NCBI GenBank assembly: GCA_014240375.1 | Contig: JAAZXB010000002.1 | Location: 124,001 to 188,000, forward strand | Reading direction: 5' to 3' | DNA from: Planctomycetota bacterium | GTDB lineage: Bacteria; Planctomycetota; UBA8108; UBA1146 | DNA: 64,000 bases | Part shown: positions 27,696 through 35,780 of the stretch, in pieces | How positions within the stretch are numbered: the stretch's first letter is position 1 | Layout of the letters: the number at the start of each line of letters is the position of its first letter | Made by a program: the position numbers and the translations under genes | The notes under the pieces: generated by a model | Seen by the model: the letters and a program-made list of their open reading frames with translations, nothing else | Told to the model about the DNA's origin: nothing | The model's database searches: none

Positions 27696-29285
27696 GTGTC
27701 CTTGACAGCAACGGACCGATCGGTGACGAGGGATAGTAGCAGTCGTGCCGGATCGGTGACGGGGGCACTGCTGATCTCGCGGCTGCTCGGCCTCGGTCGC
27801 GATATGGTGCTGAACATGTTGCTCGGTGCGGGCCCCACCTCCGATGCCCTCCGAGCGGCGCTGAAGATCCCGTCGATGTTCCGTGACCTGGTCGCAGAAG
27901 GAAGCGTCTCGGCAGCTTTCCTGCCCTCCTTCGAGGAGCAGAAGGTGACCGGCGGATTGAATGCCGCCCTTCGTTTCTCACGAGCGGCTCTGACCCTCCT
28001 CCTGCTCGGTTCCACCCTGATCGCCGTGCTGCTATGGCACTTCGCCCCTGCCTGGATGCAGCAACTGGCACCGGGGCTGGAAAAACCGCAGCTGGCGCTG
28101 CAACTGTTCAACGGATTGCTCCCCTTCCTCCTGATGGTGCCCTTTCTTGCCATCCTTCGAGGACTACTCCTGGCGGCAGACCGCAACCGCTCCGCCATGG
28201 CTGCCCAGGCCCTCCAGAATGCGACCCTGATCGGCGCAGGACTATGGATGGTGACCGAGGTGCAGACTCCAGAGCTGGTCGCCTCCGGTTGGACCTGGGC
28301 GTTCCTGATCGGTGCTGCGGGCAGTGTCGGCATGCTCGCCATCTCCTGTCGCACCGTCCACCCGATTCCACTGCCCACCCTGGGGCTCCGCGCTGCTGGT
28401 ACCGGCCGATTCTGTCGAGATCTGATCTTCCAGCTGCTGGCCAGTTCGGTCACCTACATCAACTCGTTGATGGCGATCCACTTCGCCACCCTGATCGGAA
28501 CCGGCGCAGTCACCTACCTCGACAATGCCTTTCGATTTCACTTCCTCCCGGTAGCCCTCATCGGAGTCGCTCTCGGGACCATTGCAGGGGTCGACGCCGC
28601 CAGGCTGGTGGCGAGAAAACAGTCGAGGGCGCTGGCGATTCGTATCGGACGGAACTTGCGTAATGCCCTCTTCATCTCACTCCCAGCCGCCGTCGGCCTG
28701 GCGATCCTGGCTGACCCGCTGATCCGTGTCCTGCTCCAGCGGGGACAGTTCACCGCTGCCGACACCACCGAGACGGTTGCGGTGTTGAAGATATTCTGCT
28801 TGTCGATTCCGTTCGCCTGTCTGTGCCCTGCACTGATCCGCACCAGCATGGCGCTGGGACTACGAACGCTGCTGATGCCCGCATCCGTAGCAGCCTTGCT
28901 GGTCAACTGGACACTGTTGACGTCGCTGGAAGGTCGCTGGGGAGTGCCCGGGCTGGCTGCTGCTTCGGTGATCTCCACCATCACCAGCTGGATCATCTTC
29001 GAGGTCGGGCTTCGAAAGCACCTGGCACTGCCGAGACCCCGTTTTGCTGCGGTGTTCCGCAATGTATGCGTGGTGGTGGCAGTGGCAGCGGTGACCGGTG
29101 TTGTCCTGCAACTATCCCGGTCCCTTCCGGGACCTACTTGGGTAGCCGACCTCATCTCCCTCCTGGCAGGAGTTTCCCTGGGGATTGGCGTCACCATCGT
29201 GGTCGGACGAGCCACCGGTGCGCCGGAGGTACGGGCACTGCAGAAATTACTCCGGTCCGCCGTCAGGGTGTTTCACCGCAATTGA
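27696..29285 (+). CDS. murJ: Lipid II flippase MurJ (MviN family)
   Basis: 529 residues with about 14 hydrophobic helices, the usual size and layout of MurJ, which moves lipid II across the inner membrane for peptidoglycan synthesis. Typical blocks are the N-terminal ALLISRLLGLGRDMVLNMLLG, GPTSDALRAALKIPSMFRDL, AEGSVSAAFLPSF and the mid-protein VTYLDNAFRFHFLPVALIGV with ALGTIAG. The GTG at 27696 begins the frame; the TTG at 27702 has better spacing to AAGGGG and may be the real start. It is a single gene between a terminator and a convergent operon. Together with murQ it shows normal peptidoglycan metabolism in this organism. Confidence 0.93.
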   Translation: MSLTATDRSVTRDSSSRAGSVTGALLISRLLGLGRDMVLNMLLGAGPTSDALRAALKIPSMFRDLVAEGSVSAAFLPSFEEQKVTGGLNAALRFSRAALTLLLLGSTLIAVLLWHFAPAWMQQLAPGLEKPQLALQLFNGLLPFLLMVPFLAILRGLLLAADRNRSAMAAQALQNATLIGAGLWMVTEVQTPELVASGWTWAFLIGAAGSVGMLAISCRTVHPIPLPTLGLRAAGTGRFCRDLIFQLLASSVTYINSLMAIHFATLIGTGAVTYLDNAFRFHFLPVALIGVALGTIAGVDAARLVARKQSRALAIRIGRNLRNALFISLPAAVGLAILADPLIRVLLQRGQFTAADTTETVAVLKIFCLSIPFACLCPALIRTSMALGLRTLLMPASVAALLVNWTLLTSLEGRWGVPGLAAASVISTITSWIIFEVGLRKHLALPRPRFAAVFRNVCVVVAVAAVTGVVLQLSRSLPGPTWVADLISLLAGVSLGIGVTIVVGRATGAPEVRALQKLLRSAVRVFHRN

Positions 29286-29286
29286 T

Positions 29287-29328
29287 TCGACCCTCTGAAC
29301 ACCGGTTGGCACTGCGGGAGAGGGTCGA
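29287..29328. terminator. Candidate bidirectional hairpin between murJ and the epimerase gene
   Basis: Inverted repeat TCGACCCTCT (29287-29296) and AGAGGGTCGA (29319-29328) fills the 43-bp gap between the two convergent genes. There is no T-run on either side, so intrinsic termination is only possible, not certain. Confidence 0.5.
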
Positions 29329-30555
29329 TCAGGTGACCGAGAGTGACTGGCTGGCCCCATCTTCACCGGGCCAGATGGGTGGTTCTGGGATCGCCTCGGA
29401 TAAGATGGATCGCTTCTCCAGCAACCGAGGTCCCAGCGTCACCGAAGCGATGATCTCGGCGATCTGCACGCCGGCGGTACCATCTCCATACGGGTTGACC
29501 ATCCCCTCGAGAGACGCACGGAATCGTGGATCACGCACCTGGCGAATCCCTTCGAGGATGGCGGCCTCGTTCGCAGGGACATCGATGATGCAGCGACTTC
29601 GCTCCCGGCCCTGTTGCCTGCGACCGATGTTGAGGGTCGGCAATTTCAAGGCAGGAGCCTCCATGATGCCACTCGAAGAGTTGCCCACGATGGCACAGGC
29701 GTGTTCCAGCAACGACCAGTACAGGCGGTGCTCCAGGTTCACGTGAATCCGAGCATCCTCTCGAGTTTCACAAAATCGTCTGGCACGATCACGGATCGCG
29801 CGACTTCCGGCATCGGAATTGGGAAAGCAAAATACGATGGGACCGGAGACCTGTTCGATGGCCGTGAAGAATGGATCCGTTTCCTTGCTGACTTGCTCGT
29901 CGAGCGTCACCGGATGCCAGACCACCACCAGCGGCGGTACGTCGAGACAGAGATCGATCCGTTCACACAACTCCTCTGCCGAAGGGATGTCGCCGCTGTA
30001 CAGATGATCGATGCTGGGGGCACCGACCTGGTGAACTCTCCACGGCTCCTCTCCCGCCATCAGCAAGCGCCGCTTGGCGGTCTCCGTCGGCACCAGGTGA
30101 AGATGTGCAATCGAGGTCAGGGCCTGACGAACGGCGTGATCGACCGCCCCTTCGGAGACCTCTCCCCCCTCGATATGGGCGACCGGAATCCTTAACGATA
30201 GGGCTACCGCCGCAGGAGCCAGCATCTCGTAACGATCTGCGATGAGCAGCAATAAGTCCGGTCGCTGTTGCGAGAGGATCTCGGTCAGGGATAGGATCGC
30301 CAAGCCGATCGTCTTCGCCATCCCGACATCGGTATCGCTGCTCAGCAGGCACTCGATGCGATGATCGACCTGGAATCCCTCCTGTTCGATCTCATCGACG
30401 GTCATACCAAACTCCGGCGACAGGTGGGCACCCAGCACCGCCAGATGGAGATCGATGTCATCGCGATCGCGTAGCTGCGTCAGCGGCGAGGAGAGGTGTC
30501 CCCAGTCTGCTCGGCTGGTGGTAAGGGCCAGAACCCTCCGTGGCGAGGAACTCAC
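29329..30555 (-). CDS. UDP-N-acetylglucosamine 2-epimerase, NeuC-like
   Basis: 408 residues. The GTG at 30555 overlaps the previous stop by four bases (GTGA); an ATG at 30579 is an alternative. The N-terminus VLALTTSRADWGHLSSPL matches the hydrolysing NeuC branch, which makes ManNAc and UDP. The two Rossmann-like halves include PDLLLLIADRYEMLAPAAVA with IPVAHIEGGEVSEGAVDHAV (substrate site) and the C-terminal CAIVGNSSSGIMEAPALKLPTLNIG with QGRERS, which binds the nucleotide. Such enzymes feed sialic-acid or related nonulosonate synthesis; no other gene of that pathway is in the window. It is the last gene of a three-gene operon. Confidence 0.88.
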   Translation of the reverse strand: MSSSPRRVLALTTSRADWGHLSSPLTQLRDRDDIDLHLAVLGAHLSPEFGMTVDEIEQEGFQVDHRIECLLSSDTDVGMAKTIGLAILSLTEILSQQRPDLLLLIADRYEMLAPAAVALSLRIPVAHIEGGEVSEGAVDHAVRQALTSIAHLHLVPTETAKRRLLMAGEEPWRVHQVGAPSIDHLYSGDIPSAEELCERIDLCLDVPPLVVVWHPVTLDEQVSKETDPFFTAIEQVSGPIVFCFPNSDAGSRAIRDRARRFCETREDARIHVNLEHRLYWSLLEHACAIVGNSSSGIMEAPALKLPTLNIGRRQQGRERSRCIIDVPANEAAILEGIRQVRDPRFRASLEGMVNPYGDGTAGVQIAEIIASVTLGPRLLEKRSILSEAIPEPPIWPGEDGASQSLSVT

Positions 30556-31436
30556 TCTTCCGCTTCCAGGTCGAGCCATGTCGCCCAGGTACCCGGCTCC
30601 AGCCTGCTCTCCACCACCCAGGCGCGGACCCATTCGGACGCCGAGACACCGACCGCCTGCCCATGCTTGAGGATCTGGGATTGCTCGAGACAGTAGTGAG
30701 CCACGGTATAACTCCACGCCCTGACTTGCTCGGCACTGCTGGTCGACCCGATCACCTCGAGTTCCCGCTGACCCAGGGCACAGAGACCGCGAGTGGCCAG
30801 CCCGCGGGTTCCATCGGTCGCTTCCCAGAGACGAAAGTCGATCCAGATTCGCAAGGGCAGACGGTCCGGCGTCATCGACTGACATGATTCTACGAAAGCA
30901 GGCCATGCGTGGATGGTCGTGGAAGAGTCCCAGTAGACCCCCACTGCAGCAAAGGCATCTCCAAGAACCTGCGAGACTCTCGTCAACAGCAAGGCTCGCT
31001 GAACCGAGAACCCGATCTCACCCTCATCCAGAGGTGGAGCCGATTCGAGTGGAGCCGATTCGAGTGGAGCCGATTCGGCTGCTGCCGACTCCATCTCGAC
31101 TCCGGACTCTGGCATCTCGGAAGTCGCCACGTCCTGCTCTTCTTCGGTTGTAGACTTCTGGCAGATGACGATCAGGTGAGAGGCGTGAGATAAGAAAACT
31201 TGCCGAGCCTCTGGCCAGTACCAGGCATTCTCGATGGGACCGTCAAGAAGTTCATTCGGAATCGGATGGTCCCTTCTTGAGACCTTGACCACGACTCCAG
31301 CAACTTCAGCGATGGTGGTGATTCCATCATCCCCCAGGCGGACGATCGTGTCTTCCCCCAGCAATTCTCGCAACCGATCCCCGATCTCGTGGGTCTGGTC
31401 AACGATTTCCGATTTCAATGCAAGTATGGAGATCAT
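30552..31436 (-). CDS. DUF4261-like protein, function unknown
   Basis: 294 residues; the ATG at 31436 overlaps the upstream stop (ATGA). The N-terminal part (NAWYWPEARQVFLSHASHLIVI) and the part after residue 140 (LLLTRVSQVLGDAFAAVGVYW, then LPLRIWIDFRLWE and ATRGLCALGQRELEVIGS) resemble DUF4261 proteins as I remember them. A low-complexity linker of Glu-Ser-Ala-Pro repeats (about residues 118-135), from a 15-bp tandem repeat, splits the two parts. No signal peptide, so cytoplasmic. DUF4261 has no established biochemical function. Coupling to a phosphoesterase and an epimerase is unusual and gives no clear hint. Confidence 0.75.
   Translation of the reverse strand: MISILALKSEIVDQTHEIGDRLRELLGEDTIVRLGDDGITTIAEVAGVVVKVSRRDHPIPNELLDGPIENAWYWPEARQVFLSHASHLIVICQKSTTEEEQDVATSEMPESGVEMESAAAESAPLESAPLESAPPLDEGEIGFSVQRALLLTRVSQVLGDAFAAVGVYWDSSTTIHAWPAFVESCQSMTPDRLPLRIWIDFRLWEATDGTRGLATRGLCALGQRELEVIGSTSSAEQVRAWSYTVAHYCLEQSQILKHGQAVGVSASEWVRAWVVESRLEPGTWATWLDLEAEE
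31034..31078. repeat. 15-bp tandem repeat, three copies, inside the DUF4261-like gene
   Basis: Three consecutive units GTGGAGCCGATTCGA (last one ending in G) at 31034-31048, 31049-31063 and 31064-31078. On the coding strand they give an in-frame Glu-Ser-Ala-Pro-Leu repeat that forms the linker of the protein. Confidence 0.92.
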
Positions 31437-33328
31437 TTTCTTGTCGCTTGCCTGTCCAGAAGAAGACGGTCAAAGAGCCGCCCTTCGGTATCAAATGCAG
31501 AGAGTTCCATCTGGTCGCCGTTGACATTCACCATCATGAAATGATGTCCGACTCGCTTGTTGGAACTGAACCAGGTCCTGTTGGGAGCAAAGTTCTCGAG
31601 GCTTCCTCCGCCTCCACCCGTGGTGATGTAAACCACGCCCTTGCCATTTCCGACGGTTTTCCCGCCTTCAATCGGCCAGGTCCGTTCGTACAGATGAATG
31701 TGCCCGTTGAAGACAACATCGACATGGTACTTCTCATAGATCGGCACCAGGTATTCCTGCACCGGGGGATAGCCCTGGGTCGACGAACCCTTCCAGGTAT
31801 CGCCGTAGTCATTCTCATCCGAACTCCAGGCGGGGTGATGATGATAGACCACCTTCCAGGTCGCATCGCTGGCTGCGAGGGCTCCCTCGAGCCATGTCAC
31901 CTGGTCACAGTTCGCAGTGATGGTCTTGTTGGTATCGAGTACGAAAAAATCGGTATTACCCCACCGATACTGGTAGTGATATTCGGGATCCGGCATCGTG
32001 AAGTAGTCGTAGTAGAGAGCGGCATTTTGTTCATGATTTCCCAGCGTTGGAAACATCGAGTAGCGGCCGAGGATTCCGGAAGCGGCAGAGAAGAACTCGT
32101 GGACCCATTCACGCTTGTTGGATCCAGTTCCGACCAGATCTCCGCAATGCACGATGAAGTTGGGACGATGACCCCACGCCAGGTCGCTGACCGCCTTGGT
32201 CACCACCGGATTGTTCTGGGTGTCTCCCACGACCAGGAACCCGAAAGCAGTCTCATATCCCGCAGCAGTCTGGAAGGTCAAGATCTTACTGCTCACCGCT
32301 TCCAACGTGTCTCCCGATTGACCTGCCGGTCGAGCACTCACGCGGTAGAAATAGGGAGTTCCTTCTTCCAGATCATCGATCCGCAAATGGTGCAATTTCG
32401 CTTCAGGTCCGGTCGCCGTCATCCCCAGTTCCGCTGTTCGCCCGTATTCCACCACCGGCACCGTCGGACGAGAAGTCTCGAAGCACACGGTGATCTCGGT
32501 GCGGGTTCCCCACTGGAGATAAGGGGCCACCACCATCGTCAAAGGTGGTCTTGGAGGAGCGGAGGCCACGCAGCCTGGTTTCGCCATCGATACACTCTTC
32601 ACCTCGGCGACAGAGAGCGCAGTGGTCCACATCCTCAGATCCTGAATCGCTCCGACATGAGGATTGTGCTCGTTGTCATCCTTGTAGGCTCCGATCACCA
32701 GCGGTGCCTCTTGCGGATACAGGATCGGGCCCGACTGGAGGTCGCTCTCTCCCACCAGTTGGCCGTCCAGATAGATGCGCATCGCCTTTCCATCGTAACT
32801 GCCGGCGATGTGATGCCACTGACCCAGATCCATCGTCTGATCTCCCTCGAGATAGGTCATCCATCCATCTCCATCGTCACTACCTTCACTGGCCACTGCG
32901 ATGCAGGGCGCTCCTTTACGAGTTCCCACTAACCAGCCCTTCTCGAACCCACCATTATCCTGCAGGCAGCCGAAGATCGAACCCCATTCCATCTTCTCTT
33001 CCAGCACGATCCAGGCGCTGACCGTGAAATCCTGGCGCGGAAGATGCTCCAGAACATCCCGATACTGGCGAGCCAGCAGTAACATTCCATTGGCCCCACC
33101 TCCCAGCAGCAGCGGCCCACTTCCTCCATCCGCCAGACCAAGGTCTCCCGAGAGTTGCCCCTGGATCTTTCCTTCGACCGAGCCGACAACCCCCGAAGCC
33201 GAGATGAATGAATCCCTGAAGTCCCAGCGAAGCGCCGGCACAGGAGTGTCTGCTGCCATCACGACCGTGGATGAGATCCAGACGGCACAGAGTATATGTA
33301 GCGAGAATGGGCAATGGCTCGGTCGCAT
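31433..33328 (-). CDS. Secreted LamG-domain purple-acid-phosphatase-like metallophosphoesterase
   Basis: 631 residues; the ATG at 33328 follows AGGAGG. Signal peptide about 1-25. A LamG/concanavalin-like domain lies at about 30-250 (LGQWHHIAGSYDGKAMRIYLDG). An FN3-like purple-acid-phosphatase N-domain (about 265-355; EGTPYFYRVSA) leads into a calcineurin-like catalytic domain (about 360-610). Metal-binding blocks are all present: VVGDTQNN, HCGDLVGTG, TLGNHEQN, VYHHHPAW and FNGHIHLYER. The enzyme probably hydrolyses phosphate esters outside the cytoplasm, with the LamG domain binding carbohydrate. First gene of an operon with the DUF4261-like and epimerase genes. Unlike the two other phosphoesterases in the window it has no dockerin-like tail. 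Confidence 0.9.
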   Translation of the reverse strand: MRPSHCPFSLHILCAVWISSTVVMAADTPVPALRWDFRDSFISASGVVGSVEGKIQGQLSGDLGLADGGSGPLLLGGGANGMLLLARQYRDVLEHLPRQDFTVSAWIVLEEKMEWGSIFGCLQDNGGFEKGWLVGTRKGAPCIAVASEGSDDGDGWMTYLEGDQTMDLGQWHHIAGSYDGKAMRIYLDGQLVGESDLQSGPILYPQEAPLVIGAYKDDNEHNPHVGAIQDLRMWTTALSVAEVKSVSMAKPGCVASAPPRPPLTMVVAPYLQWGTRTEITVCFETSRPTVPVVEYGRTAELGMTATGPEAKLHHLRIDDLEEGTPYFYRVSARPAGQSGDTLEAVSSKILTFQTAAGYETAFGFLVVGDTQNNPVVTKAVSDLAWGHRPNFIVHCGDLVGTGSNKREWVHEFFSAASGILGRYSMFPTLGNHEQNAALYYDYFTMPDPEYHYQYRWGNTDFFVLDTNKTITANCDQVTWLEGALAASDATWKVVYHHHPAWSSDENDYGDTWKGSSTQGYPPVQEYLVPIYEKYHVDVVFNGHIHLYERTWPIEGGKTVGNGKGVVYITTGGGGGSLENFAPNRTWFSSNKRVGHHFMMVNVNGDQMELSAFDTEGRLFDRLLLDRQATRK

Positions 33329-33515
33329 GGAACACCTCCTGGGTCAGGGAAGAAGATGGCCATCACCTCCTCACCTGTGGATGAATGGTATTCGACAATA
33401 TTGCTGGATCAAAAAAACTTTGCTCCCAGAGCCTCAATCCGGGGTTAAATTTGGACCCATGCCATGGCGCTGGAGCCAAATTGGTTCCCGTCGGCGATAG
33501 ATTCGAGGTGATTGG

Positions 33516-34673
33516 ATGACGGTCCTCCTGCTCCAGATACCCGCCCTCAAACTACTGGCCCTCAAAATACTGGCCCTCAAAATACCCGCCCTCAAACTAC
33601 TGGCCCTCAAAATATTGGCCCTCAGTGGCGGCTTGGAACTGCTCCCGCTGGAGCAGCCGCCAGCGCTTCCCGAGCCCGCGATACAGGCCTCCCAGGCGCC
33701 CGACGGCGAAACCGAATCCGCTGCAGGCTTCTCGGGTCACTATCCCGCCGGAGTCGCCTGGTGGGGAACCTGGGAAGGGGCCTCCGTGGAAGCCCGTCGC
33801 AGCGGCAAGCCGATCTTGCTGCTGTCGGCGGCACCTCAGTGTCATGGCATTCCCGGCATCTGGTGACCGGGGAAACAAGAGATGGATCAGAGTCTCTGGT
33901 CCGACCCACTCGTCATCGAAGCGTCACGAAAGTTTGTCTGCGCTCGCCTGGCCACCTATGAAGATGCGGGAGAAGGCAAGTTTCTCGAGGGGATCTACCG
34001 CGGCCGCTCGGGGCAGCTGGAGAACACGGTTTTTGTGATACTCACTTCCGATGGGAAGACGCGCTTGAGTCGATCGGGTCGTAGCCCGACGATGGTCTTT
34101 GGTGGAGCCGTCGGCTGGGAAGGCACCGTACTGGCCCTCGAGATGGATAATATTGCGGAAGCTCACCCTCCACCCAAGGATCACAAGAGCGCCGCTGGCC
34201 CAGCACTTCCCATCGCCAAGAGTGTCCGCCTCGCCGTCAACATCGCCGCATGCGACCGACTCCCGCTGGTGATCAGCTGCGGACTCGATGATACGCAACT
34301 CCAGTCCCTTGCAACGGTGGGCTGGAAAGAACCCTACCTCGGACGCTTATGCTGGGCCTCCACCGACGAGCCAGCACAGTTGAAGGAGGTGGGAATCGAG
34401 AAACCGTCCGCTGGAATCTGGGTCGTCCAGCCCGGCAACTTCGGACTTCAAGTCGAGGTGATCACCAAGGTCGCCGCCGACGCCGATCCGCAGAAGATTG
34501 CCAGAGTTCTCGACCAGGCGCTCGAGACCAGCCGCCGCTCACAGAAATATACCCGCGCCCATGTCGCGCAGGGACAGCGCCTCGGCAAGAAGTGGCAAAC
34601 CGAGATCCCGGTCACCGATCCAGGTATTCCGCCGCAAGGTCGAGGGAGGCCGGGCCGTCGACCCGGAGGTTAA
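33516..34673 (+). CDS. Thioredoxin-like protein with in-frame UGA, candidate selenoprotein
   Basis: The ATG at 33516 opens a frame that is interrupted by one TGA at 33864-33866 and continues in the same frame to TGA at 34671-34673 (385 residues if UGA is read). The N-terminus is a hydrophobic Ala-Leu-Lys-(Ile/Leu)-Leu repeat that may act as a signal anchor. A thioredoxin-like segment follows: RRSGKPILLLSAAPQCHGI, PGIW-UGA-PGKQEM, then EASRKFVCARL. Parts before and after UGA join into one plausible domain, and a hairpin just after UGA resembles a bacterial SECIS element. Alternatives are a nonsense mutation, with a restart at the ATG at 33882, or a sequencing error. The family is otherwise unknown. 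Confidence 0.6.
33546..33620 (+). repeat. 15-bp tandem repeat, five copies, in the N-terminal coding region
   Basis: Five units of the type CTCAAAMTACTGGCC run from 33546 to 33620, with a more diverged sixth before them (33531-33545). Each encodes five residues of the form (Leu)-Lys-(Leu/Ile)-(Leu/Pro)-Ala, giving a hydrophobic, Lys-spaced N-terminus. Confidence 0.92.
33864..33904 (+). promoter_or_regulatory. Candidate bacterial SECIS element
   Basis: Directly after the in-frame TGA (33864-33866), the sequence can fold with lower arms GACC (33865-33868) and GGTC (33898-33901). The upper arms are AGAGA (33878-33882) and TCTCT (33893-33897). The apical loop is UGGAUCAGAG, with G as its second base (or first, if U-G pairs), 17-18 bases after UGA. 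Known bacterial SECIS hairpins lie immediately after UGA with a G at the start of the apical loop at about this distance. The stem is short, so this is suggestive only. Confidence 0.4.
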
Positions 34674-34701
34674 ACCGCGCAAGAGCGCCGCTCAGTAGGC
34701 G

Positions 34702-35220
34702 TCAGTAAGCGTAGTCATCCTGGAACGGCTGCAATCGAGCCGAGGCGGCATCGGCGTGCCAGCGGGCGATCTGAGACAGGTGTGCCAGATCATGGGCGAC
34801 CCACGCCAACAGAAGGTCGCCAGCGCGCAGCGCCCCGAGGGGGTGATCCTTCTCCACATGCCAGTCGGGATCATCCAGTGCTCCGAGCCATGAGAGCGAT
34901 CGTTGCCGCTCGTCCTGGAAGAGCCGAAGTACCTCCTGTACCGATCGATCTCGATAGCGGCGCTCATCGACCCAGCCTTGCGGGTCGATGGCGGGCCACG
35001 GAGCACAAGGATCCTCGAAAATCAGTTCGATCCTCGCTCGAAAGTCTTCCCGTTCTTCATCGAGCAAGTGCCCGACCACTTCGACGAGAGACCAGTGGTC
35101 ATCGTCGTGTCGTACTCGTGCAGCCTCATCGCCAACTCCTTCGACCAGAGCCGTGATGGAGGAGAGAGTACGACCCAGACTTCGGGCCGCTTCGATTTGC
35201 GGAGGCACTTGTGGATCCAT
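34702..35220 (-). CDS. DinB-family protein
   Basis: 172 residues from the ATG at 35220, which overlaps the stop of the upstream gene (TGATG) and follows AGGGAGAG. A four-helix DinB-type bundle is suggested by DDHWSLVEVVGHLLDEERED and LLLAWVAHDLAHLSQIARWH, where the His residues would bind a metal. DinB-like proteins include thiol transferases and many of unknown function. It is the last gene in a minus-strand series behind the sugar transporter and the LOG gene and ends 28 bp from the convergent candidate selenoprotein gene. Confidence 0.85.
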   Translation of the reverse strand: MDPQVPPQIEAARSLGRTLSSITALVEGVGDEAARVRHDDDHWSLVEVVGHLLDEEREDFRARIELIFEDPCAPWPAIDPQGWVDERRYRDRSVQEVLRLFQDERQRSLSWLGALDDPDWHVEKDHPLGALRAGDLLLAWVAHDLAHLSQIARWHADAASARLQPFQDDYAY

Positions 35221-35771
35221 CAAGACTCTCCCTTCAATAACTGCTGCAACACCTCCAGTGCTGACGTTCCGTCCACCGCCTGGCGAATCAGTTCCTGATA
35301 CCCGGTCGGTAGCATCCGTTGAGCGAACATCTGCTCGATCTGGTTCCACAGTGGATTCCAGAAGCCGTTGAGATTGGCCAGCACCACCGGTTTCCGGACC
35401 AACTCGAGTTGATTGAGAACCAGCATCTCGGAGACTTCCTCAAGGGTGCCGAATCCCCCAGGCAGGGTGATGACACCATCGCTTCGCTCCCACATCATCC
35501 GGCGCCTTTGCTGCATATCTTCGGTGATGTGGACCTCGGTCGATCCTTCGTAGGTGAGCCCCCGCTCGTGAAAGAAGCGAGGAATCACCGAGATCACCTT
35601 GGCCCCGGCAGCGATGGCTGCCTCGGCGAGTGCCCCCATCGAACCGATATTGCCGCCGCCATAGACCAGTTGATGCCCACCCACGCCGAGCGCAGTCCCC
35701 AGCGCAGCGGCATCCTCTCGAAAACTGTGATGAGCCTCATCGCTGGAGGCGCAATAGACGGCAACACGCAC
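35220..35771 (-). CDS. LOG-family nucleoside 5'-monophosphate phosphoribohydrolase
   Basis: 183 residues. LOG proteins split nucleotide 5'-monophosphates (such as cytokinin riboside monophosphate or AMP) to the base and ribose 5-phosphate. The start VAVYCASSD, YGGGNIGSMGALAEAAI, the Arg-rich MQQRRRMMWERSD and the active-site motif LPGGFGTLEEVSE are all present. The GTG at 35771 follows GAGGAGG. It lies 9 bp after the permease gene and overlaps the DinB gene, so it is probably in the transporter operon. The true substrate is not evident. Confidence 0.92.
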   Translation of the reverse strand: MRVAVYCASSDEAHHSFREDAAALGTALGVGGHQLVYGGGNIGSMGALAEAAIAAGAKVISVIPRFFHERGLTYEGSTEVHITEDMQQRRRMMWERSDGVITLPGGFGTLEEVSEMLVLNQLELVRKPVVLANLNGFWNPLWNQIEQMFAQRMLPTGYQELIRQAVDGTSALEVLQQLLKGES

Positions 35772-35780
35772 GAATCCTCC

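Noticed and set aside
33546-33620. Short repeats considered as a CRISPR array
   Set aside because: The units are contiguous 15-mers without spacers and lie in a coding frame.
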